Origin: an uncultured Pseudomonadota bacterium
GTDB lineage: Bacteria; Pseudomonadota; Gammaproteobacteria; Burkholderiales; Rhodocyclaceae
DNA length: 31,029 bases
Direction: 5' to 3'
NCBI GenBank assembly: GCA_946479855.1
Contig: CAMLHL010000031.1
Span: 1-31,029 of the forward strand
Both the position numbers and the translations under genes were made by a program. The notes under the pieces were generated by a model. The model was not told where the DNA came from and ran no database searches. It saw only the letters and a program-made list of their open reading frames with translations. Below are positions 18,222-25,071 of this stretch, piece after piece. Within the stretch, counting starts at the first letter, position 1. Each line of letters starts with the position of its first letter.

Positions 18222-19493
18222 TTAAGACTTGGGAACGATGATACGCGCCATCTTGTTCAGTCCGACCACGGCCATCAGCGCGGCGACCAGGTGATTCGGA
18301 CTGCGGATGACGATATCGTGCCCCGCCGCCGTGTAGGGTGCGAGGCGGTTGACCAGTTGCCCGGCCGAGATGAAATCCAGTCGGGCAACCCGGGAAAAAT
18401 CGAGGATCGGATGCTCATGCGCCTCGATGACCGGAATCAGGTCTTCGAAACGACACCCCTTCAGTTCGCCACTCAGACAATGGGCGTCGTCACTCGGACA
18501 AGGCGCCGCGACAGCAGACACCGCACCGGCCAGTCGCGGCTCCCAGGATGGCGGCGAAAGTTCGAAGGTCACCGCATAATCGACCGCCCGCTCCTCGAAC
18601 TGCTCCTGGCTGCCGTGCCGCTGCAGCAATTCGAGCAGCAGACGCCAGGCTGCTTCATGCGCCATCTCGCCTGCAACCAGACGGCTATTCAGGCGGCCCA
18701 TGAAACTTTCAACGCCGCCCAGCGCCACCGACAGATTACCCTGGCGCGCCCGCATCAGCAGTTCGGCGAGCTGCCCCGCCATCTCGTCGTCGCAACCCAC
18801 CAGCTTACTGCAATCGACCACCGCCTGATCTTTCCGGGCGATCAGGCCGGCCAGTTCGGCAACCGGCCGTGCGCCTTCCGCGGTCAGCACCCCCTGCAGG
18901 ATGATCTTGTGTGACCCCGGGCTAGCGGCAAGCGGCTGTTCGACCGTCGTATCTTCCCGCCAGGTTGGTGGCGAGGTTTCGCAGGACTCGGCGTACTCGA
19001 CACCAAGTTTTTCGAAGGCCGGGCGGTCGCCGGTAATCTGCAGGAGATCGAACAGGAGCAGCCAGAAACGTTTGCCTTCGCTGCCGGGATAGGAGCGAAC
19101 GAAGGTTTCCAGCAACGAACGCGCGGCGCCGTCCTGGCCGTTGGCGAATAAAACGGCAACCTGTTCGACACCGGCCTGCAAGGGGTCGACGTCCTGATCG
19201 ACATCGATGCCCAAGATGCTCGATTCGGCAAAGTCGCGATCGAAATCGTCAAGGTCGAAATCCGCATCGCCGGCCGGGGAGTTCGGCGGGTTCGATTCGG
19301 CCAGCGGGATGGAAGCCGACAGATTGGCCGGCATGAACTCCAGGTCGGCCAAGGGTTCCGCGGCGGGCTTTGATGATTCGGCGGGGCTCGGCGGGGGCGT
19401 CTTCGCCTCCGGGGGCGGCGCCACTGAACGTGGGCGGGCTGCCGGCCGCTCCGGCATCTTGTTATCCTGCTTCTTGAAAAACGAAAAGACCAT
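18222..19493 (-). CDS. Duplicated STAS-domain protein upstream of hslVU
   Basis: A 423-residue cytoplasmic protein of unknown function. Residues 1-105 are disordered, Pro/Ala-rich then acidic. Two copies of a helical unit follow: residues 143-178 ([14 protein letters not shown], ending SPPTW) and 282-317 ([14 protein letters not shown], ending SPPSW), each followed by a STAS-like domain (about 195-275 and 335-420). The second STAS domain keeps the potential phosphoacceptor Ser376 in LDFISAGQL; the first has Met238 at the matching place (DDEMAGQL). STAS domains commonly act as anti-sigma-factor antagonists or phospho-switches. GGAG lies 5 bases before the ATG. It is 13 bases upstream of hslV and may be co-transcribed. 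The domain assignment is from sequence pattern. Confidence 0.75.
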   Translation of the reverse strand: MVFSFFKKQDNKMPERPAARPRSVAPPPEAKTPPPSPAESSKPAAEPLADLEFMPANLSASIPLAESNPPNSPAGDADFDLDDFDRDFAESSILGIDVDQDVDPLQAGVEQVAVLFANGQDGAARSLLETFVRSYPGSEGKRFWLLLFDLLQITGDRPAFEKLGVEYAESCETSPPTWREDTTVEQPLAASPGSHKIILQGVLTAEGARPVAELAGLIARKDQAVVDCSKLVGCDDEMAGQLAELLMRARQGNLSVALGGVESFMGRLNSRLVAGEMAHEAAWRLLLELLQRHGSQEQFEERAVDYAVTFELSPPSWEPRLAGAVSAVAAPCPSDDAHCLSGELKGCRFEDLIPVIEAHEHPILDFSRVARLDFISAGQLVNRLAPYTAAGHDIVIRSPNHLVAALMAVVGLNKMARIIVPKS

Positions 19494-19517
19494 GACTACT
19501 CCACGTACAGGGTATGA

Positions 19518-19546
19518 GTTTTAGCACGCCATCCGTATTCATGCAA
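19518..19546 (-). promoter_or_regulatory. Possible promoter for the STAS-hslV-hslU group
   Basis: On the minus strand TTGCAT (19546-19541) and TAAAAC (19523-19518) are spaced by 17 bases in the 45-base gap before the STAS-protein gene. The -35 box overlaps the end of the permease gene. No heat-shock (sigma-32) type motif was recognised here. Confidence 0.4.
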
Positions 19547-20303
19547 CGATCAGCCCGAGCAACACCAGCAGCAACGCCAGCACCGGCCCAAAGGGCTGAT
19601 CGAGCGACAAGGCAAGGGCAAAGGCGGCAAGATAGGCGAGAACGCCGAACAGCAGCGCCCGCCACAGACCGGAACGCCAGTTCGCCCCCCGGCGGAAGGC
19701 CAGCCAGGGGGGAATGAAAACCAGCGCAAAAGCCCCCATGACGCCCAGAATCATCGTTGCCAGCGCCAGGCAAAGGGCCGCCAGCAGATCGAAACCTGTC
19801 TGGATCGGCCAGGCGCGCTCCCCGCGGAGACGGAACAAGTCCGGGTAAATCCGCGCCAGCAAAAGCTGCCGGGAGAACAGGCGCAACATCAGCACGGCGG
19901 CCACTCCGCCGCCTATCGCCAGCCACAGTTGCGGGCTGCCGGCAAAATATAGCTGACCGTCGAACAGGGCATGACCAAGGCGTTCGGCCAGCGGATGATT
20001 GGCTGCCAGCAGGACCGCCGCCGCCCAGCTGCCGACCAACAGCAGCGCATCGCAGGCGCCGCCGCCCAGCCGGTTGGAAAACAGGCGGCGCCCGCCTCCG
20101 GCCAGCCCGGCTGCCGCCATGCCGCCCAGGGCCGGCGCCATCCCGGCGACCAGTGCAAGCAGCGCCCCGGCTGCAGCGACGTGCGAATAGGCCAGCGCCG
20201 CCAACCATTCGTCACGCAGGCGCAGATAGCAGCCCAGCACCGGCAGCATGGCAGCCAACGCCAGCCCGGTCAGGAAGGGCAGCAGGAATAATTCATTCCC
20301 CAT
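19539..20303 (-). CDS. Metal ABC transporter permease (ZnuB/MntB family)
   Basis: Inner-membrane permease of a manganese/zinc/iron-chelate type ABC importer. The protein has seven to eight hydrophobic segments, with LPVLGCYLRLRDEWLAALAYSHVAAAG near the N-terminus in place of the usual GxYVVLRRMSFIGDALSH-like motif, and MILGVMGAFALVFIPPWLAF as the typical coupling region. I chose the ATG at 20303 (254 residues) because GGAG lies 6 bases upstream; a TTG four codons earlier has no such support. It overlaps the ATPase gene by 11 bases and ends the metal-uptake cluster. Which metal is carried cannot be read from this subunit. Confidence 0.87.
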   Translation of the reverse strand: MGNELFLLPFLTGLALAAMLPVLGCYLRLRDEWLAALAYSHVAAAGALLALVAGMAPALGGMAAAGLAGGGRRLFSNRLGGGACDALLLVGSWAAAVLLAANHPLAERLGHALFDGQLYFAGSPQLWLAIGGGVAAVLMLRLFSRQLLLARIYPDLFRLRGERAWPIQTGFDLLAALCLALATMILGVMGAFALVFIPPWLAFRRGANWRSGLWRALLFGVLAYLAAFALALSLDQPFGPVLALLLVLLGLIVA

Positions 20304-20874
20304 CACCGGCTCCAAGTTGGATCACGCGATCGCAGACCGCCTCGACAAAGTCGGCATCGTGGCTGACCACCAGGAGCCCCGTGCCGGATGTCGCCCGCTC
20401 GCGCAGATGTGCGGTCAAATGGGCAACACCGGCCTGGTCGAGATTGTTGGTCGGTTCGTCGAGCAGCACGAGGTCGGCTGGCGCCTGGAGAACCGCCCAC
20501 AAGGTCAGATAATGGCGCTGCCCGCCGGACAGGCGATCGAGCCGGATGTCGAGCCGCTCGGCCAACCAGGGCGGCAAGCCGCTCGGAGTGGCGCCGGTAA
20601 GGGCCAGCAGTTCGCGGCCGGAGATCGGCAGGCCGACAACCGGCGGCACGTCTTGCGTCTGCAACCCGAGCCGGATGCCGGGCGCCAGCTCGATGTCGCC
20701 GGCAAAGACGGTGGCTCGCCCGGCCACTGCCGCCAGGAGGGTGCTCTTGCCGACCCCGTTGGGGCCGGTCAGGCCGACGATTTCACCGGCCGCGACACTC
20801 AGATCGAGCGGTAGCGTGGCCGCTTGCTGCCAACCGGCGACCAGGGCGGCAGTGCGCAGCAGGACACGGTTCAC
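20293..20874 (-). CDS. Metal ABC transporter ATP-binding protein (ZnuC-like, compact)
   Basis: ATPase subunit energising the adjacent metal importer. It has Walker A GPNGVGKST at 37-45, Q-loop Q74, the ABC signature LSGGQ at 115-119, Walker B LVLLDEP at 135-141, and the switch His172 in VVSHD. At 193 residues it is clearly shorter than the usual 220-250 of ZnuC/MntA-type ATPases; all catalytic motifs are nevertheless present, and the shortening is mainly at the C-terminus and between Q-loop and signature. It overlaps the binding-protein gene by 4 bases and the permease by 11. Confidence 0.9.
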   Translation of the reverse strand: MNRVLLRTAALVAGWQQAATLPLDLSVAAGEIVGLTGPNGVGKSTLLAAVAGRATVFAGDIELAPGIRLGLQTQDVPPVVGLPISGRELLALTGATPSGLPPWLAERLDIRLDRLSGGQRHYLTLWAVLQAPADLVLLDEPTNNLDQAGVAHLTAHLRERATSGTGLLVVSHDADFVEAVCDRVIQLGAGDGE

Positions 20875-21767
20875 CGCAGCCCCTTGAGCAGGCGTTGCAG
20901 CGTATCGTCAAACAGGCCGAAGAGATCCCTGGCCTCCGGTGTGCCGCCGACGGTATAGGGCAACATCACGGCGGGCAGGCCGGTCTTGCCAGCCAGCCAC
21001 TGGCTCGGCCCCTCCTGCTGGTAAGCCGTGCGCAGGATCATCTTGGCCGGTGTCGCCTGCTGGCGGGCGAGCAGGCTGTTGAGATGGCTGCTGGTCGGCT
21101 CGATGCCCGGCTTCGGCTCAAGCGCCCCGACCTCCCGCATGCCCAGCCAGTGGGTCAGATAGACGAAGGACTGGTGATGGACGAAGACCGGCACGCCCTT
21201 GAGCGGGGCCGCCTCTTTCTCCCAGCGCGCCAGCGCCGCCTGCCATTTGCCGGAAAAGACGGAGAATCCCGACTGGTAGGCGGCGGCATTGGCCGCATCC
21301 AGTTCGGCCATGCGTTTGGCCAGCGCCTCGCCGACCTTCAGCACATTGCGCGGGTCAAGATGAATGTGCGGATTGCCCGCCGGGTGGACGTCTCCCTGGG
21401 CACGGTCGACCGAGGCCGGGACCTCCAGGCGATTGACGCTGGACGCCGCCTCAAAGTACCCGGGCTGGCCGGACTGGATGGCCGGATTGCCGGAATCACG
21501 CTGGACCAGCGGCAGCCAGCCGATTTCCAGGTCGGCGCCGGCGGCAACCAGCAGGTTTGCCTGCCGCGCCTGGGCGAGCAGCGAAGGCTTGGCCTCGATG
21601 CGATGCGGATCCTGGAAGGCGTTGGTCGCCGTATATACGCGCACCTTGTCGCCGCCGATTTCCTTGGCCAGCGCCCCCCATTCGGGCACAGTGGCAAAAA
21701 TATTGAGATTGGCCCAGGCTGGCAGCGAGGCCAGGGTCAGCAGCACGGTGGAAAATGTCTTGTTCAT
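20871..21767 (-). CDS. Zinc/manganese-type periplasmic substrate-binding protein (ZnuA-like)
   Basis: Periplasmic cluster A-I binding protein delivering a divalent metal to the adjacent importer. A signal peptide (1-19, ending LPAWA) precedes 279 mature residues. Metal ligands expected in the family are visible: H55 in FQDPHRIEAKPS, H134 in GNPHIHLDP, H198 in FVHHQSFVYL, with an acidic residue near D281/D287 as probable fourth ligand. The family motif is normally NPHxWLDP; here Trp is replaced by His136. There is no long His-rich loop of the kind many ZnuA proteins have. AGGAG lies 6 bases before the ATG and overlaps the stop of the porin-like gene. Zinc is the likeliest metal given the ligand set, by inference. 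Confidence 0.9.
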   Translation of the reverse strand: MNKTFSTVLLTLASLPAWANLNIFATVPEWGALAKEIGGDKVRVYTATNAFQDPHRIEAKPSLLAQARQANLLVAAGADLEIGWLPLVQRDSGNPAIQSGQPGYFEAASSVNRLEVPASVDRAQGDVHPAGNPHIHLDPRNVLKVGEALAKRMAELDAANAAAYQSGFSVFSGKWQAALARWEKEAAPLKGVPVFVHHQSFVYLTHWLGMREVGALEPKPGIEPTSSHLNSLLARQQATPAKMILRTAYQQEGPSQWLAGKTGLPAVMLPYTVGGTPEARDLFGLFDDTLQRLLKGLR

Positions 21768-21776
21768 TGCTGGCTC

Positions 21777-23135
21777 CTAGAACTTGTGGGCGCCGTGGGC
21801 GCCCAGGCTCATGATGTACTGCAGGGTCCACTGGTGGTCGGTGAGACCCGGCATCGACTTGTCCTGCGCATACTGGAGACGGACCCGGGAGAACTCGCTC
21901 CAGCTGTAGTCGATCATGCTCGTCAATTTTTTCGGTTTATAGGCGTCGACCGCAAGATTGGCCGCATTGCTGCCGAAATCGCGGCTGCCGCTGTCGAGTT
22001 GCTCGTAGCGCAGGCCGACCCGCCAATTGGCCATGAATTGGTAGACGCCCTGGGCATACCAACCGCTTTGCCGGGTCCGGTAAGCGCTGTCTACCGGCGT
22101 CGCACACAGGCTGCTCAGGTCTGCCGAGGAGCAGTTCAGCGCGCCATTTTCCCGACGCAGGAAATATTCGCCCTGGAACTTGAAGTTTTGCTGGCTGGCA
22201 TTGCCGTTGGGCGCCCATTTCCAGACGAAATCGCCGAGCCAGGTCGTCGAATCGCCGGTGAATGCCCCCTGCGCCGTCGCCCCGCCGAAATCGACAAAAT
22301 CCGCACTGCGTTGGCTGGCCCGGGTTTTCAGCCACGAGACACCGGCCCGCCAGCTATGCGAATCGCCGAGGTCGTCGCCGACATGGGCGTAGAGGGCCCC
22401 GCTGCCCGCCCCGTTACGGTTGCGGTCGGGCCCCGGAAAATTGGCGCCGCGCCCGAGTTCGGCGCCAAATTCGAGGAAGACCGGCGTCGGCGCCAGCCAT
22501 TTCAGTTGCACGCCATCCTGTCCGTAACTGTCGCCGAACATCGCCTGATAGATCAGCGGCGCATCGGAAAAATCTCGGGCATGCGGGTGCTGCTCGTTGA
22601 GATAGCCGATCCCCGAACGGAAGCGCCCGATCTTCAGGCCGACCCCCTCGCCGATACCCAGCGACTGGAACCACGCTTCCTCGATCTCGGCCTGCCCGTC
22701 AGCCATGGCAACGATCGCCTGGCCGCGCCAGTAAGGGTCGATGTTGGCGGCCAGCACCAGTTCGGTCTCATCGACCGAGAAGCCACGGCTGTTGCTGCTC
22801 TCGCCGGCCGGGAAGAAGCCAGTGATGGCCCGCCCCGGAACATTCTTCATGTTCCGGTACTGCCCCTGCAGAATCAGTGACACCTCGGGGTTGAAGGCGT
22901 TGGCGGCCGCCGCCGGCTGGCGATTTTCAGCCGGTGCCGGGGCTGTTTCCCGGGGCGCTGGACTGGCTTGCGCCTCGGCCAGGGCCAGTTTCTGTTCGAG
23001 CGCGGCGATGCGCTGCTCGTAGGATTGTTTCATTTCGGCGATCTGGCGGCGGATGGCCGCCAGATCGTCATCAGTGGCCGCCTGCGCGGCCCCCGAGGCG
23101 GCCAGCAAGGCCGCCATGAGCAAGGATCTTTGCAC
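21777..23135 (-). CDS. Outer-membrane porin-like beta-barrel protein of the metal-uptake cluster
   Basis: A probable outer-membrane channel. From the GTG at 23135 (452 residues) the protein has a signal peptide ending SGAAQA, a heptad-patterned coiled coil (DDDLAAIRRQIAEMKQ to about residue 55), a Pro/Ala linker, and then alternating hydrophobic strands with many aromatic residues ending in a C-terminal Phe (HKF), the barrel assembly signal. I chose this GTG because AGGAG lies 6 bases upstream; the TTG eight codons earlier has no site. Its stop is 9 bases before the binding-protein gene, so a role in bringing the same metal across the outer membrane is inferred. There is no TonB box or plug that I can see. 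Two cysteines (CSSADLSSLC) could form a loop disulfide. Confidence 0.75.
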   Translation of the reverse strand: MQRSLLMAALLAASGAAQAATDDDLAAIRRQIAEMKQSYEQRIAALEQKLALAEAQASPAPRETAPAPAENRQPAAAANAFNPEVSLILQGQYRNMKNVPGRAITGFFPAGESSNSRGFSVDETELVLAANIDPYWRGQAIVAMADGQAEIEEAWFQSLGIGEGVGLKIGRFRSGIGYLNEQHPHARDFSDAPLIYQAMFGDSYGQDGVQLKWLAPTPVFLEFGAELGRGANFPGPDRNRNGAGSGALYAHVGDDLGDSHSWRAGVSWLKTRASQRSADFVDFGGATAQGAFTGDSTTWLGDFVWKWAPNGNASQQNFKFQGEYFLRRENGALNCSSADLSSLCATPVDSAYRTRQSGWYAQGVYQFMANWRVGLRYEQLDSGSRDFGSNAANLAVDAYKPKKLTSMIDYSWSEFSRVRLQYAQDKSMPGLTDHQWTLQYIMSLGAHGAHKF

Positions 23136-23160
23136 GGAATTCTCCTGAAAATGCGTCAAA

Positions 23161-23206
23161 TCGGCCGAGCGCAGCGAACGCTACGGTCGACCGGTCAAAA
23201 GAGGCA
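23161..23206. repeat. Intergenic palindrome-centred repeat, copy B
   Basis: The 75-base gap before the porin-like gene contains GCTACGGTCGACCG (23180-23193) followed by a variant of the A-rich flank (GTCAAAAGAGGCAATTTT). The 14-base core is identical to that of copy A at 15308-15356. Confidence 0.55.
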
Positions 23207-23210
23207 ATTT

Positions 23211-23492
23211 TCAGCAGCGGGGTGGCGCTCCCTGACGAACAGCCGGTGGCGGCATGGCGCTGCGGCCTTCGACCGCCAGCACCTCGGGCACGAGGGACGC
23301 AGCCCCCGCTGGCGGCAAGGCCGCCAGCGACGGCAGGGCCGCGCCAAGATCGTGCGCGGCCAGGCAAAGCTGGCAGACATGCGTCGGCAGGCCATCGTCG
23401 TTGCTCGCCGCATGCTCGACGGCATGCGCCCCCGCCGCCAGCTGGGCGAAGAAGAGAACGGCAACGAGAAGGAGATGGCGCAGCGGATTCAC
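23211..23492 (-). CDS. Small secreted Cys/His protein of the metal-uptake cluster
   Basis: A 93-residue protein I do not recognise with confidence. A signal peptide (1-24, LLLVAVLFFAQLAAGAHA) is followed by a short mature domain with THVCQLCLAAH (C40, C43, H38, H47) plus H27, and a low-complexity Ala/Pro C-terminus ending in Cys93. The HxCxxCxxxH arrangement would suit metal or thiol chemistry in the periplasm. It resembles in general outline the small DUF2946-type proteins found near metal transporters, but that is a guess. The start is a GTG with no Shine-Dalgarno; it lies 9 bases after the rlmI-like stop, so coupling is likely. Several overlapping open frames exist here; this one is preferred for its signal peptide and context. 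Confidence 0.6.
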   Translation of the reverse strand: MNPLRHLLLVAVLFFAQLAAGAHAVEHAASNDDGLPTHVCQLCLAAHDLGAALPSLAALPPAGAASLVPEVLAVEGRSAMPPPAVRQGAPPRC

Positions 23493-23501
23493 GAAGGCAG
23501 T

Positions 23502-24692
23502 TTAATCGACCTGGACGAGCAAGCCTTTGAGATATTCGCCTTCCGGAAAGTTCAGGGCCACCGGGTGATCGGCCGCTCCGGCCAGCCGGCGAACGATGCG
23601 CGCCGCTCGCCCGGCATCCTGCGCCGCGCCGGCGACGATCTTCTGGAACAGTTCGAGCCCGACGCCGCCGGAGCAGGAATAGGTCATCAGCAAACCGCCC
23701 GGCTTGAGCAACTTGCAGCCGAGCAGGTTGATGTCCTTGTAGGCCTTGGCGGCGCGGTCGGCATGGGCGGCCGAGGGAGCGAACTTGGGCGGATCGAGGA
23801 CAATCAGGTCGAACAGCTTGCCGGCCTTGCGGAAATCGCGCAGCGCCTGGAAGACGTCGGCCTCCTGCCATTCGGCGCGCTCGGCCGGCAATTGCGGATT
23901 GAGCGCCAGGTTGGCCCGCGCCTGAGTCAGCGCCGGGCCGGACGAATCGATCGACAGCACGCTGGCCGCACCACCGGCCAGCGCCTGCAGCGAGAAGCCA
24001 CCGGTATAGCAGAAGCAGTTCAGGACCTCTTTGCCGGCTGCCAACTGCCCAAGCAGCGCGCGGTTGTCGCGCTGGTCGAGATAAAAACCGGTCTTGTGGC
24101 CGCCGGCGATGTCGACCGCCAGACGCACGCCGTTTTCCTCAATGCTCAGCGGAGTATCCGGTGCCTCGCCATGAATCCAGCCGGTCGTCGGCCCGAGGCC
24201 TTCGAGACCCCGGACATCGGAATCGGAACGCTCATAGACGCGGGCGCAGCCGGTCGCCTTGACCAGTCCGGCGACGATGGCGTTGCGCCACTTGTCGGCG
24301 CCGGCCGAGGTCAGCTGGACAACCACCGTGTCGCCGTACTGGTCGGCGATGACGCCGGGCAGGCCGTCGGATTCGGCATGGATCAGGCGCAAGCCCTGCT
24401 GGCCGCGCAATTCCGGCAGCGCCTGACGACTGGCCACGGCCGCCGCGATACGCCGCTTGAAGAAGGCATCGTCCACCGACTCGTCGGCATCGAAAGTCCA
24501 GAAGCGCGCCCGGATCTGCGACTTCGGGCTGTAGGCCGCGCGCCCGAGCGGCTTCAGGTTGTCGGCCAGCACCTCGACCGTATCGCCCGGCCGGGCACGA
24601 CCTTCAAGACGACCGACGGAGCCGGCGAACAACCACGGGTGATGCTTGAAGGCAGAACGTTCCTTGCCCGGCAGCAGAATCAGCTGAGCCAT
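23502..24692 (-). CDS. rlmI: Class I rRNA large-subunit methyltransferase (RlmI family)
   Basis: The family methylates C5 of a 23S rRNA cytosine (C1962 in E. coli) using S-adenosylmethionine. The 396-residue protein has an N-terminal PUA domain (about 2-75), an RNA-binding central region, and a Rossmann methyltransferase domain with SAM motif NCFCYTGGFS at 225-234, acidic D249 (SIDSSG), DPPKF at 300-304, and catalytic C340 in TYSCSGG. It is followed after 9 bases by the Cys/His protein gene. It has no clear promoter of its own and may be read through the terminator of the 50-residue gene upstream. Orthology to RlmI rather than a paralogue is likely but not proven. Confidence 0.88.
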   Translation of the reverse strand: MAQLILLPGKERSAFKHHPWLFAGSVGRLEGRARPGDTVEVLADNLKPLGRAAYSPKSQIRARFWTFDADESVDDAFFKRRIAAAVASRQALPELRGQQGLRLIHAESDGLPGVIADQYGDTVVVQLTSAGADKWRNAIVAGLVKATGCARVYERSDSDVRGLEGLGPTTGWIHGEAPDTPLSIEENGVRLAVDIAGGHKTGFYLDQRDNRALLGQLAAGKEVLNCFCYTGGFSLQALAGGAASVLSIDSSGPALTQARANLALNPQLPAERAEWQEADVFQALRDFRKAGKLFDLIVLDPPKFAPSAAHADRAAKAYKDINLLGCKLLKPGGLLMTYSCSGGVGLELFQKIVAGAAQDAGRAARIVRRLAGAADHPVALNFPEGEYLKGLLVQVD

Positions 24693-24716
24693 GTTTTTCC
24701 CGATCTAAAATGCAAG

Positions 24717-24748
24717 AAGCCCCGGTCACCTTGCGGCAACCGGGGCTT
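24717..24748 (-). terminator. Intrinsic terminator after the 50-residue basic protein gene
   Basis: On the minus strand AAGCCCCGGT and ACCGGGGCTT (24748-24739 and 24726-24717) form a perfect 10-base-pair stem with a 12-base loop. The following sequence (CTTGCATTTTAG) is only moderately T-rich, so some read-through into rlmI is plausible. It begins 17 bases after the stop of the small gene. Confidence 0.65.
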
Positions 24749-24765
24749 GGAATACTGGCGAAAGC

Positions 24766-24918
24766 TTAAGCGCCCAGGGCCTTGCGGTTACGCTGATGGC
24801 ACTCGGCGGCGTACATGACCTTGAACATGGTCTTGCCGGTGCTCTTGAACAGACGCTTGGTGGACTTGGAAACGCAGCGGCGTTCCAGGGAAGAACGGCG
24901 GTTACGGTTGATGGCCAT
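24766..24918 (-). CDS. Unrecognised 50-residue very basic protein, monocistronic
   Basis: The frame runs from ATG 24918 to TAA 24768-24766. AAGGAG lies 6 bases before the ATG, a near-consensus promoter stands upstream (24958-24986), and a terminator follows, so it is a self-contained and probably strongly expressed gene. The product has 8 Arg and 6 Lys against 2 Glu, two Cys (C15, C40), no hydrophobic segment and no signal peptide. It begins MAINRNRRSSLERRC and ends RNRKALGA. The composition suggests rRNA, tRNA or DNA binding. It does not match small ribosomal proteins bS21, bL32, bL33, bL34 or bL36, nor RMF or Sra, as I remember them; the segment TMFKVMYAA faintly recalls part of bS20. Function unknown. 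Confidence 0.8.
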   Translation of the reverse strand: MAINRNRRSSLERRCVSKSTKRLFKSTGKTMFKVMYAAECHQRNRKALGA

Positions 24919-24957
24919 GACTAACTCCTTGAATCCGGCGAATTTTCGAAACCGCCA

Positions 24958-24986
24958 ATCATAGTGGCTGGGGGATGAATCGTCAA
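24958..24986 (-). promoter_or_regulatory. Strong promoter of the 50-residue basic protein gene
   Basis: On the minus strand TTGACG (24986-24981, five of six) and TATGAT (24963-24958, five of six) are separated by an ideal 17 bases. The expected start near 24951 gives a leader of about 33 bases ending in AAGGAG. Confidence 0.7.
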
Positions 24987-24997
24987 CGAAGCCTTGA

Positions 24998-25051
24998 TTT
25001 TTGGCCTTTTTCGGCAGTCGACCGCAGCCCGAAGGAAGCTCCTTGCGGGCT
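24998..25051. repeat. Intergenic palindrome-centred repeat, copy C, with hairpin
   Basis: Between xerC and the 50-residue gene, an inverted relative of copies A and B reads TTTTTGGCCTTTTTCGGCAG followed by GTCGACCGCAGCCCGAAGGA. It extends into a hairpin (25026-25051: AGCCCG/CGGGCT and AAGGA/TCCTT with one bulged G) that begins 21 bases past the xerC stop, so it may also mark the 3' end of that transcript. Confidence 0.55.
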
Positions 25052-25071
25052 AACCCGGGGATGGCTGGCGC

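Noticed and set aside
23136..23210. Search for a Zur operator before the porin-like gene
   Set aside because: No AT-rich dyad resembling a Zur box is visible; the only palindrome is the GGTCGACC repeat, which also occurs away from metal genes.
20895..24818. Two long plus-strand frames (661 and 616 codons)
   Set aside because: Antisense to the metal-binding protein, porin-like and rlmI-like genes, all of which have recognisable motifs and ribosome binding sites.
24766..24918. Ribosomal protein bS20 or bS21 fragment
   Set aside because: Only a short stretch (MFKVMYAA) recalls bS20, and the frame is complete with its own signals, so a fragment is unlikely.
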